From assembly GCA_017428785.1 (NCBI GenBank), contig JAFRQD010000041.1, forward strand, positions 1-40,591: a stretch of DNA of 40,591 nt, read 5' to 3'. Position numbers and translations under genes: made by a program. Positions 15,585 to 23,323 of the stretch are shown in pieces. How positions within the stretch are numbered: the stretch's first letter is position 1; every line of letters starts with the position of its first letter. Origin of the DNA: Bacteroidaceae bacterium. GTDB taxonomy: Bacteria; Bacteroidota; Bacteroidia; Bacteroidales; Bacteroidaceae. Under the pieces are notes generated by a model, which was not told where the DNA came from, made no database searches, and was given only the letters and a program-made list of their open reading frames with translations.

Positions 15585-17084
15585 TTAGTCTTCCGCTAAT
15601 GGTAGCGTTATGGTGAATTTCGTTCCCTTGCCAAGTTCGCTGTTGGCTTTAATGGTGCCGTGATGCAGTTCCACCATCTTCTGCACGTATGCCAGGCCTA
15701 AGCCAAAGCCCTTGACGTTGTGCTGGTCGCCGGTATGGACACGATAGAACTTGTCGAAGATGCGTTTCAGGTTGTCCTTCTGAATGCCGATTCCGTTGTC
15801 GGAAATGCTGATGCAGAAATGTGTCTCGCCCTGGTTGAAAGTGTGCACCTGAATGGCCAGCGGCTCGTCCTCGCGACGGTACTTGAAAGCGTTGTCGAGC
15901 AGGTTGAAGATGATGTTCGTGAAGTGCATCTCGTCGGCATTGATGAAGGGATTGTAGGCCTCGAGCCGCATGTCGAGCGTACCGCCTATTTGCGACACTT
16001 TCAGCGAGAAGGTGTCCACCACGTTCTCCGTAATCTCGTTGGCATCCAGCTCTTGCAGCTTCAGCGCAATGTTGTTGTTGTCGAAGAGGCTCATCTGCAA
16101 GACCTTCTCTACTTGATAGCGAAGGCGTCGCGTCTCGCCATCAATGACTCCGCCTAAACGCTCGTATGTCTCTTCGCTCTTGTTCACGCTCTTGTCGGCA
16201 AGCATCTGTGCCGCAATGGATATGGTGGAGATGGGCGTCTTGAACTCATGCGTCATGTTGTGCACGAAGTCGTTCTTCATCTCGCTGATGCGCTTCTGCC
16301 GGACCACGAGATAGATGGTGACGAGCGACGTGATGAGCAGGATGACGGTGAAGACCATGGCAGGTGCCACATAGCTTGCCACACCACGAATATAGCTCTT
16401 TTGGTCGGGGAAGTGAATGACGACGTCGCCCATCTGTCCCATCGGATCGCTGCGGAAGAGCGGCTGATGATAGCTCGGGTCGCTGCCTTCTTCAGTATAG
16501 TCCTCGCATCGATACACCTCTCTGCCGTCGCTCGTATAGACGATGAAGTGGAAGGGCAAGGTGATGCCGTTGGCTTGGAGAGCATTTCTGAGGCAGCCAT
16601 CGAGGACAGCAGGGTTGAGGCGGTCCTGGAACCTCTGCTCGCTCGCTTGATACATGACGGCATAGATGACCTCGTCGAGCACGCCCTGCTCGTAGATATA
16701 GGCTTCGCGGACTTGCTTCTGCAGGTTGCTGATGGTCTCTGCTACTTTATTGTATTTACTTATCGTGAGTGTGCCAAGCGACATGCCTCCCGTGCCTTGC
16801 GACAAGGTGTCGAGCGGCAGTATGTAGTCAGCCACGGGGAATTTGTCGGCACGAGCCGTACCGTTCTCATCTTCGTGCTGATTGAGCACTTTCTGCAGGT
16901 AACGCAAAGTCTCGGCTTTCTCTAACTCACGCGACGCCTGGTCAAGACTGCGCAGGACATTCTCGTCGAACTGCTCCTGACGCATCCTAATCATTGCCTT
17001 CGCATAACTCCCCTGCAAATATAGCAGCGCAACAAACGCGATGCAAACTATAAGGCAGATAAGCCAGATGTAACTTCGTTTCAT
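15585..17084 (-). CDS. rprX: Sensor histidine kinase (RprX-like)
   Basis: This 499-residue protein runs from the start chosen at 17084. It has two membrane segments (about 5-24 and 240-262) around a periplasmic domain of roughly 215 residues, then a dimerisation/phospho-acceptor helix HNMTHEFKTPIS with H279, an N-box NIIFNLLDNAFKYR, G1 DNGIGI, and G2 GFGLGLAYV. An upstream Met would add 19 residues (MRKCWRFSLS...), but those codons run through a strong terminator (17109-17149) and the -7 promoter box at 17089-17096. The Met in MKRSYIWLIC at 17084 is therefore preferred. It phosphorylates RprY; the signal is unknown. Confidence 0.92.
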   Translation of the reverse strand: MKRSYIWLICLIVCIAFVALLYLQGSYAKAMIRMRQEQFDENVLRSLDQASRELEKAETLRYLQKVLNQHEDENGTARADKFPVADYILPLDTLSQGTGGMSLGTLTISKYNKVAETISNLQKQVREAYIYEQGVLDEVIYAVMYQASEQRFQDRLNPAVLDGCLRNALQANGITLPFHFIVYTSDGREVYRCEDYTEEGSDPSYHQPLFRSDPMGQMGDVVIHFPDQKSYIRGVASYVAPAMVFTVILLITSLVTIYLVVRQKRISEMKNDFVHNMTHEFKTPISTISIAAQMLADKSVNKSEETYERLGGVIDGETRRLRYQVEKVLQMSLFDNNNIALKLQELDANEITENVVDTFSLKVSQIGGTLDMRLEAYNPFINADEMHFTNIIFNLLDNAFKYRREDEPLAIQVHTFNQGETHFCISISDNGIGIQKDNLKRIFDKFYRVHTGDQHNVKGFGLGLAYVQKMVELHHGTIKANSELGKGTKFTITLPLAED

Positions 17085-17088
17085 ATCG

Positions 17089-17096
17089 CAAAGGTA
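17089..17096 (-). promoter_or_regulatory. -7 promoter box directly upstream of rprX
   Basis: TACCTTTG on the minus strand ends four bases before the rprX ATG (17084-17082). If it is used with usual geometry, transcription starts at or next to the ATG, giving a leaderless mRNA. No good TTTG is present at -33. Confidence 0.5.
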
Positions 17097-17108
17097 TCGC
17101 TTTATGTT

Positions 17109-17149
17109 AAAAGATAAAGAAAAACGCCAGCACTTTCGCACTGGCGTTT
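17109..17149 (-). terminator. Rho-independent terminator after the EF-G2-like gene
   Basis: On the minus strand AAACGCCAG (17149-17141) pairs with CTGGCGTTT (17130-17122) around TGCGAAAGTG, which can itself close a GAAA tetraloop. TTCTTTATCTTTT follows. This ends the transcript 57 bp after the EF-G2 stop codon and separates it from rprX. Confidence 0.88.
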
Positions 17150-17205
17150 AACTTGTTTAAGATTATCGGGTAATCTTGCTTGCTGTTTAGTCAATTAAGG
17201 TATGC

Positions 17206-19362
17206 TTAATCTTCCTTAAGCGTAGCCTGATATTCAGCGATGAGCTTCTGCTGAACATCAGAAGGAACGAGTTCGTAGCTTGAGAACTTTGTGTTGAAGC
17301 TTGCACGGCCGCCAGTCAAGCTGCTCAGAGCGGTGCTGTAGCTTGCCATCTCCTTCAGGGGAGCCTTAGCCGTCAGCTTCTCGTAGCCGCTCTCACTGCT
17401 CATACCCATAATCATGGCGCGGCGTCCCTGCAGGTCGCTCATCACATCACCCATCTTGTCGCTTGGAACGAGAACCTCTACGTCGTAGATAGGCTCCAGA
17501 ATCTTCGGACCTGCCTCCTTGAAGGCTTGGGCGAAGGCCTGACGGCCAGCGAGCATGAAGGACAACTCATTGGAGTCAACCGGGTGCATCTTACCATCAT
17601 AAACGATAACGCGTACGTCGCGAGCATAGCAACCAGTCAGAGGACCTTGCTCCATGCGCTGCATGATACCCTTCAGGATGGCGGGCATGAAGCGTGCATC
17701 GATGGCACCACCAACCACACTGTTGATGAAGACAAGCTTGCCTCCCCATTCGAGGTCGATAGTTTCCTCGCTCTTTGCATTGATGCGGAACTCCTGGCCA
17801 CCGAAGCGATAGACTTCCTGTGTTGGAGTGCCTTCTACGTAAGGCTCAACGATGAGATGTACTTCACCGAACTGACCTGCACCACCTGACTGCTTCTTGT
17901 GGCGATAGTCGGCACGGGCAGCCTTTGTGATGGTCTCGCGGTAAGGAATCTTTGGCTCGTCGAAGATAATCTGAATCTTCTCGTTGTTCTCCATGCGCCA
18001 CTTAAGTGTGCGGAGATGGAATTCGCCTTGACCATGCACGAGAATCTGGCGGAGCTCCTTGCTCTGCTCAATCTGCCATGTCGGATCTTCCTCACGCATC
18101 TTCTGAAGAGCGTTCATCATCTTTTCTGTATCGCTCTCATTGACGGCGCGGATGGCACGGGAATACTTGGAGTTGGGGAACTTGATGAAGCTGAACTTGT
18201 TGTCGCAGTCCTTGCCGTTGAGCGTGTTGCCAGTTTTGACATCCTTGAGCTTCACGCTGCAGCCGATGTCGCCAGCAGTAAGCTCTTCCACCTTGATGCG
18301 GTTCTGACCTGCACAAACGAACAACTGTGCGATGCGCTCCTTGCTGCCGCGGTCGGCATTGGTGAGGTCGTCACCTTCCTTAACGGTACCGCTCATTACC
18401 TTGAAGTACTGTACTTCACCGATGTGCGGTTCCATAGCGGTCTTGAAGAAGAAGAGGCTTGTTGGGCCAGCGGGGTCGGGAGCAATCTCCTTGCCGCTTG
18501 CATTGGTAACCATTGGCATCTCGTCAACGAAAGGAACGACATTGCCGAGGAATTCCATAAAGCGGCGCACGCCCATGTCGGTGACAGCATTGACGCAGAC
18601 AACGGGGAACATTCCGCGACTTGCGAGTCCTTTGCGGATACCTTCGCGCATCTCGTCCTCGGTCAGGTCTTCGCTTTCGAAGAACTTCTCCATAAGGCTC
18701 TCGTCGTGCTCGGCAGCTGCCTCAATGAGTGCTTTGTGCATCTCTGTAGCCTTGTCCATCTGGTCGGCAGGAATATCTTCAACTTTAGGTTCGCCGCCTT
18801 CAGGTCCCCACGAGTACTTTTTCATGAGGAGGACGTCGATGATGGCATTGAAGTTTGGGCCTGTCTCTATAGGATATTGGATGGGCACAACTTTCGGGCC
18901 ATAGATGCTGGTAAGCTGTTCCAGGAGTTGGTCGAAGTCGAGGTTCTCGTCGTCGAGTCGGTTGACGAGGAAGATGACGGGCTTGCCCAGCTTCTCTGTG
19001 CAACGGAAGTGGTTCTGTGTGCCAACCTCCACGCCTGCTGATCCTCCTATCAGGATAACAGCTGTGTCGGTGATGTTGAGCGCCGTGATGGCACCACCTG
19101 CAAAGTCATCACTGCCAGGGCAGTCGATGAAGTTAATCTTCTTGCCGTTCCATTCCACATGGCAAACGGTAGAGAAGACAGAATAGCCGTATTCGTGCTC
19201 TACGGGGAAGTAGTCGCTGACGGTAGTGTGCTGACTGACTCTGCCGCGGCGCCTGATGATTCCAGCATCGTAGAGCATGGTTTCAGTCAATGTCGTCTTG
19301 CCGGCTCCATCGTTGCCCAAGATGGCAACATTCTTAATCTCATTAGTCTTGTAAGTCTTCAT
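17206..19362 (-). CDS. EF-G paralogue of the EF-G2 type, lacking the catalytic switch II His
   Basis: This 718-residue protein has the five-domain order of EF-G: a GTPase domain with G1 GNDGAGKT (16-23), domain II (SGTVKEGDDL), domains III/IV and a C-terminal domain V (DLQGRRAMIMGM). Differences are clear. Switch II reads IDCPGSDDF where translocating EF-G has DTPGHVDF, so the catalytic His is Ser84. The G4 motif is NRLD rather than NKxD. A Bacteroides EF-G2 has been reported to support translation without GTP hydrolysis and to be induced under carbon starvation; this protein fits that type. It is monocistronic, with a strong terminator. A role as tetracycline-resistance-type factor is less likely because the motifs differ. 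Confidence 0.88.
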   Translation of the reverse strand: MKTYKTNEIKNVAILGNDGAGKTTLTETMLYDAGIIRRRGRVSQHTTVSDYFPVEHEYGYSVFSTVCHVEWNGKKINFIDCPGSDDFAGGAITALNITDTAVILIGGSAGVEVGTQNHFRCTEKLGKPVIFLVNRLDDENLDFDQLLEQLTSIYGPKVVPIQYPIETGPNFNAIIDVLLMKKYSWGPEGGEPKVEDIPADQMDKATEMHKALIEAAAEHDESLMEKFFESEDLTEDEMREGIRKGLASRGMFPVVCVNAVTDMGVRRFMEFLGNVVPFVDEMPMVTNASGKEIAPDPAGPTSLFFFKTAMEPHIGEVQYFKVMSGTVKEGDDLTNADRGSKERIAQLFVCAGQNRIKVEELTAGDIGCSVKLKDVKTGNTLNGKDCDNKFSFIKFPNSKYSRAIRAVNESDTEKMMNALQKMREEDPTWQIEQSKELRQILVHGQGEFHLRTLKWRMENNEKIQIIFDEPKIPYRETITKAARADYRHKKQSGGAGQFGEVHLIVEPYVEGTPTQEVYRFGGQEFRINAKSEETIDLEWGGKLVFINSVVGGAIDARFMPAILKGIMQRMEQGPLTGCYARDVRVIVYDGKMHPVDSNELSFMLAGRQAFAQAFKEAGPKILEPIYDVEVLVPSDKMGDVMSDLQGRRAMIMGMSSESGYEKLTAKAPLKEMASYSTALSSLTGGRASFNTKFSSYELVPSDVQQKLIAEYQATLKED

Positions 19363-19465
19363 GACAATTATTGTTTATATTGATTAATACAGAATTTCGG
19401 GCGTAAAATTACTATTATTTACCGTAATGGCAAGGGCTTTGTAATATGTTAAACAACATAAAATG

Positions 19466-20578
19466 CTATTTCATGAGGTCGCAGATGATGTCATTGGAGG
19501 TGAAAATGCCTTCTTTCGTAAGGCAAAGATGCTCATTATTGATATGTAAGAGCTTGTGTCTTAGGTGGGGTTGAGCCATAGAGAGGCAGTAGCTGCGGTT
19601 TGTTTCGGAAAGTTCCTCCAAAGGGATTCCGGCGGATGTCCGGAGGCGAGTCATGATGAATTCATTGTAGAGAGTTTCCTCGCTGAGCATTTCTGTCTCG
19701 TGCGGCACGTCTTCTTTGGCGGTTATGTAGGCCTTGATGTCGGGCAAGTTGGCTCTTCGGATGCTTTCCCCATCGTAAGAATGAGCTCCTGCGCCAAGCC
19801 CTAAGTAGGGCGTTCCTTGCCAATAACTGCTGTTGTGACGGGAATGAAAGCAGGGAAGAGCGAAGTTCGAGATTTCGTAATGCAGGAACCCCGCCTTGCT
19901 TGTTGCCGCCATCAGGTAGTCGTACATCCGTCTGGACAGTTCTTCGTCGGCTTCCTCTACCAGCCCTTGCCGCAGCATATTGTAGAGCTTTGTGCCTTCT
20001 TCATAAGAAAGAGAATAAGCGCTGAGGTGCTTGATGTCGAGACTCAAAGCCTGCTCCACATCCTTTTGCCATAGTTCCATCGTCTGTCCTGGTAGCCCGT
20101 AGATAAGGTCGAGGCTGATGTTTGTGATGCCTGCTTCCTTGCATGTCCTTACTGCATCAATGACTTGCTGAGCATTATGTCGGCGGCCGAGGGAACAGAG
20201 AATCTTGTCGTCGAATGTTTGTGCTCCCATACTGATGCGGTTGACAGGTGTCCCCTCAAGTCCTTGCAGCCATGTCTGCGTCACATCATCTGGATTTGCT
20301 TCTATCGTCACTTCTGCCTTTGTGTCTATCGAGAAGTGCTGGCTGATGGCTTCAAAGAGTTCTTTCAACAGGTCAGTAGGCAGCAGGCTTGGTGTTCCGC
20401 CTCCTATATATATAGTATGTACGCGCGTACCTTTTATATATTGCATGCGCAGCGAGAGTTCGCGCTTCAAGGCTTGGACATACTGAACCATGAACTCTTT
20501 GTCAAGTGTGGTGGAGTAGAAGTCGCAATAGATGCATCGCGACCGACAAAAGGGGATGTGAATGTAGATGCCAGCCAC
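19466..20578 (-). CDS. hemW: Radical SAM heme chaperone HemW (HemN-like)
   Basis: This 370-residue protein starts IYIHIPFC and carries the radical SAM cluster motif C11-x3-C15-x2-C18 (CRSRCIYC), the SAM-binding IGGGTPSLL and GAQTFDD segments, and LIYGLPGQT. It is closer to HemW, which binds and delivers heme, than to oxygen-independent coproporphyrinogen oxidase, which has a longer N-terminus. The start codon is GTG (20578-20576), placed directly after the TAA of the upstream lipoprotein gene (TAAGTG), so translation is coupled. Confidence 0.9.
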   Translation of the reverse strand: MAGIYIHIPFCRSRCIYCDFYSTTLDKEFMVQYVQALKRELSLRMQYIKGTRVHTIYIGGGTPSLLPTDLLKELFEAISQHFSIDTKAEVTIEANPDDVTQTWLQGLEGTPVNRISMGAQTFDDKILCSLGRRHNAQQVIDAVRTCKEAGITNISLDLIYGLPGQTMELWQKDVEQALSLDIKHLSAYSLSYEEGTKLYNMLRQGLVEEADEELSRRMYDYLMAATSKAGFLHYEISNFALPCFHSRHNSSYWQGTPYLGLGAGAHSYDGESIRRANLPDIKAYITAKEDVPHETEMLSEETLYNEFIMTRLRTSAGIPLEELSETNRSYCLSMAQPHLRHKLLHINNEHLCLTKEGIFTSNDIICDLMK

Positions 20579-21277
20579 TTAGTCGCGCATCTTCTGGAAG
20601 GTGATTTCGTAGAAGCAGGGATAGACATTGCTTGTCGCACTTGTCTGTCCTTCGCTGTGAGGCACAATGAGCCGCACTTTTGCTATGCCTTCATCTTCGC
20701 TATTCTGACGTCCGATGCGGATATATGAGAAGGGGATGAGCCAGCCGCTTGGCACGCTGGTGCTGCCGTATATGTTATACATTGCACCGCCGCCGTTGAT
20801 TTCTGTGTCGAAGTTAGCGGTAAAGCTGCCATAGTTGTTGGAAACCTTCATGATGTCGGGACTTGGGTGCCAGAAGTTAACGTCATTGCGGAGCTGAATG
20901 CTGTCGCCGAGGATGTTGAACTCCAGGAATCGGCAGATGATGCGTGCCGTCTTGCCTTTCTCGAGCTTTTCGCCTGTGCCTTTGCGTACTATCTGCATGT
21001 AGACGCCGGAATTGGAGAAAAGGACATATTCGTTCTTCTCCAAGTTGGTAGTAGAGTCTTGAGCGAGGAATTGTTCTTCGCTGATAGGTTCAATCTTTCC
21101 GACATTGCAGACAACATTGCCATCCTCGTCGCGGACAACGATGTCGCGTTTCAGGAACGACTGAATTGCTTTGTACTCCTTTTCCTTCTGTTCGGCGTAT
21201 GTTTCGCCATTAGAGCAAGAGGCAAAGAATCCTGCCAAGATAGGGAAAGCGAGCAGTATGAAAAGCGTTTTCTTCAT
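20579..21277 (-). CDS. Lipoprotein, probable DUF4827 / FKBP-like family
   Basis: This 232-residue protein starts at MKKTLFILLAF with a lipobox ending in C21 (GFFASC). An upstream Met would add about 41 residues across A/T-rich repeats and the promoter, so it is not used. After the signal come NGETYAEQKEKEYKAIQSFL, IVRKGTGEKLEKGKTARI and a C-terminal half (NNYGSFTANFD to GWLIPFSYIRIG) whose pattern recalls FKBP-type folds without a clear active site. I recall this family as DUF4827, known only from Bacteroidetes; function unknown. It is co-transcribed with hemW. Confidence 0.8.
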   Translation of the reverse strand: MKKTLFILLAFPILAGFFASCSNGETYAEQKEKEYKAIQSFLKRDIVVRDEDGNVVCNVGKIEPISEEQFLAQDSTTNLEKNEYVLFSNSGVYMQIVRKGTGEKLEKGKTARIICRFLEFNILGDSIQLRNDVNFWHPSPDIMKVSNNYGSFTANFDTEINGGGAMYNIYGSTSVPSGWLIPFSYIRIGRQNSEDEGIAKVRLIVPHSEGQTSATSNVYPCFYEITFQKMRD

Positions 21278-21298
21278 GAGAAAGTCTATAATCGCCTG

Positions 21299-21306
21299 CA
21301 AAGATA
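21299..21306 (-). promoter_or_regulatory. -7 box for the lipoprotein-hemW operon
   Basis: TATCTTTG on the minus strand fits TAnnTTTG. It lies 21 bp before the ATG at 21277. It faces the typA promoter (21351) across an A/T-rich repeat. Confidence 0.6.
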
Positions 21307-21315
21307 TGAAATAAT

Positions 21316-21346
21316 TCATAATTATCAATTCATAATTCATAATTAT
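21316..21346. repeat. A/T-rich tandem repeat (ATTCATA units)
   Basis: AATTCATAATT recurs two to three times with a 7-11 bp spacing between the divergent lipoprotein and typA promoters. Similar low-complexity strings of different sequence occur at 13362-13393, 30581-30616 and 31411-31449. Confidence 0.6.
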
Positions 21347-21350
21347 TTTG

Positions 21351-21358
21351 TATTTTTG
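21351..21358 (+). promoter_or_regulatory. -7 box for typA
   Basis: TATTTTTG matches TAnnTTTG. The start site should be near 21365, about 25 nt before the ATG at 21390. It supports that ATG over the TTG at 21348, which would lie upstream of the transcript. Confidence 0.55.
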
Positions 21359-21389
21359 CCGCCGAAAAGTAAAGATACGAACAAAAGGT

Positions 21390-23192
21390 ATGCAAAGCAT
21401 CAGGAATATAGCAATTATTGCACATGTCGATCATGGCAAAACAACACTGGTAGATAAGATGTTGCTGGCGGGGAATCTTTTTCGCGAGAACCAGCAGACA
21501 GGAGAGCTTATGCTCGACAACAACGAACTGGAAAGAGAGCGAGGCATCACCATCCTCTCCAAGAACGTCAGCATTAACTATAAGGACACGAAGATAAACA
21601 TCATTGATACGCCGGGACACAGCGATTTCGGTGGCGAGGTGGAGCGCGTCCTGAACATGGCAGACGGCTGTTTGCTTCTTGTGGATGCTTTCGAAGGCCC
21701 TATGCCGCAGACGCGTTTCGTTCTGCAGAAAGCCCTGCAGATTGGCCTTAAGCCCGTAGTTGTCATCAATAAGGTGGACAAGCCCAACTGCCGTCCCGAA
21801 GAGGTTTACGAGATGGTGTTCGACCTGATGTGCGACCTCGATGCGACTGAGGACCAGCTCGATTTCCCCGTCATTTACGGCTCTGCAAAGCAGGGGTGGA
21901 TGGCTGAGGACTGGCAGACACCAACTCAGGACATCACTTATCTGCTGGATTGCATCCTCAAATACATTCCCGGGCCAGAGATACTTGAAGGCACGCCGCA
22001 GATGCTCATCACGAGTCTCGACTATAGTACCTATACAGGGCGCATTGCCGTGGGGCGCGTACATCGGGGCACGCTTCGGGAGGGCATGAACATCACCATT
22101 GCCCATCGCAATGGCCAGATGGAAAAGACGAAGATCAAGGAGCTCCACACCTTCACGGGTATGGGCCGACAGAAGACTTCGGAGGTCAGCTCGGGCGACA
22201 TCTGTGCGATTGTTGGCTTGGAGCGCTTCGAGATTGGCGACACGCTTTGCGACTTCGAGAATCCCGAGCCTCTGCCTCCCATCAGTATCGACGAGCCCAC
22301 GATGTCCATGCTCTTTACCATCAACGACTCGCCCTTCTTCGGAAAGGAAGGCAAGTATTGCACGAGCCGTCACATCGGTGACCGTCTGGAGCGCGAACTA
22401 GAGAAGAACCTTGCCCTGCGCGTTGAGGTGCCCGAGGGTTATACGGACCGCTGGATTGTGTCGGGTAGGGGAGTCCTGCACCTCTCTGTCCTCATCGAGA
22501 CCATGCGTCGCGAGGGGTACGAACTGCAGGTCGGTCAGCCACAAGTGATATATAAGGAGATAGATGGCGTGAAGTGCGAACCCATCGAAGAGATGACGAT
22601 TAACGTGCCCGAGGAGTTCGCCTCGAAGATGATCGATATGGTGACGCGCCGCAAGGGCGAGATGACAAGCATGGAGAGCCAGGGCGACCGCGTCAACATC
22701 GAGTTCCTCATCCCTTCCCGCGGCATCATTGGCTTGCGCACGAACATGCTTACAGCCAGTCAGGGCGAGGCCATCATCGCACATCGTTTCAAGGAATACC
22801 AGCCCTACAAAGGCGACATCAACCGCCGCGTAAACGGCTCCCTGATTGCTTTGGAAAGCGGCAACGCTTATGCCTATGCCATCGACCATTTGCAGGACAG
22901 AGGACGCTTCTTTATCGAGCCTCAGGACCAGGTCTATGCAGGGCAGGTTGTTGGCGAGCATGTTCACGAGAACGACATCGTCATCAACGTCTGCAAGGCC
23001 AAGCAGCTCACCAACGTTCGCGCAAGCGGCACCGACGAGAAGGCGCACATCATCCCAGCCACCATCTTCTCACTGGAAGAGGCCCTCGAGTACATCAAGG
23101 CCGATGAATATGTAGAGGTAACGCCCAAGAGCATGCGCATGCGTAAGATTATCCTCGACCATCTGGAGAGGAAGAGGGCGAACAAAGAGTAA
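21390..23192 (+). CDS. typA: Ribosome-associated GTPase TypA/BipA
   Basis: This 600-residue translational GTPase is involved in ribosome assembly and stress or cold adaptation. It has G1 AHVDHGKTT (residues 9-17), switch I RERGITI, intact switch [13 protein letters not shown] with the catalytic His, and G4 NKVDKP. Domains II, III, V and the BipA-specific C-terminal domain follow ([37 protein letters not shown]). It provides a useful contrast to the EF-G2-like protein, where the same His is Ser. A start 14 codons upstream (TTG at 21348) is rejected because the -7 box overlaps it. Confidence 0.95.
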   Translation: MQSIRNIAIIAHVDHGKTTLVDKMLLAGNLFRENQQTGELMLDNNELERERGITILSKNVSINYKDTKINIIDTPGHSDFGGEVERVLNMADGCLLLVDAFEGPMPQTRFVLQKALQIGLKPVVVINKVDKPNCRPEEVYEMVFDLMCDLDATEDQLDFPVIYGSAKQGWMAEDWQTPTQDITYLLDCILKYIPGPEILEGTPQMLITSLDYSTYTGRIAVGRVHRGTLREGMNITIAHRNGQMEKTKIKELHTFTGMGRQKTSEVSSGDICAIVGLERFEIGDTLCDFENPEPLPPISIDEPTMSMLFTINDSPFFGKEGKYCTSRHIGDRLERELEKNLALRVEVPEGYTDRWIVSGRGVLHLSVLIETMRREGYELQVGQPQVIYKEIDGVKCEPIEEMTINVPEEFASKMIDMVTRRKGEMTSMESQGDRVNIEFLIPSRGIIGLRTNMLTASQGEAIIAHRFKEYQPYKGDINRRVNGSLIALESGNAYAYAIDHLQDRGRFFIEPQDQVYAGQVVGEHVHENDIVINVCKAKQLTNVRASGTDEKAHIIPATIFSLEEALEYIKADEYVEVTPKSMRMRKIILDHLERKRANKE

Positions 23193-23195
23193 GGA

Positions 23196-23323
23196 CCCCC
23201 CAACCCCCTTTAGGGGGAGTTCTTAATGTTACAGTCATGAAGAAATATCTTTTTGCATTCCTATTATCTGTCAGTTCCTCTATATGTTGCGGGGAAATAC
23301 TCCCCCTAAAGGGGGCTGGGGGG
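23196..23323. repeat. 128-bp inverted-repeat element spanning the start of the next gene
   Basis: The arms are 23196-23220 and 23299-23323, with 24 of 25 positions complementary. Each contains the small palindrome CCCCCTTTAGGGGG. The 78-bp centre contains the start codon and signal-peptide codons of the following gene. The right arm is translated as ILPLKGAG, just after the signal peptide. TypA ends four bases before the left arm. Confidence 0.85.

Noticed and set aside
17085-17141. An N-terminal extension of RprX starting at 17141
   Set aside because: Those codons lie in the EF-G2 terminator hairpin and across the -7 box; the RprX family begins at MKRSYIW-like sequence.
21278-21400. A 41-residue extension of the DUF4827-like lipoprotein
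   Set aside because: It would cover A/T repeats and the promoter and would bury the signal peptide; the internal Met gives a proper lipoprotein signal.
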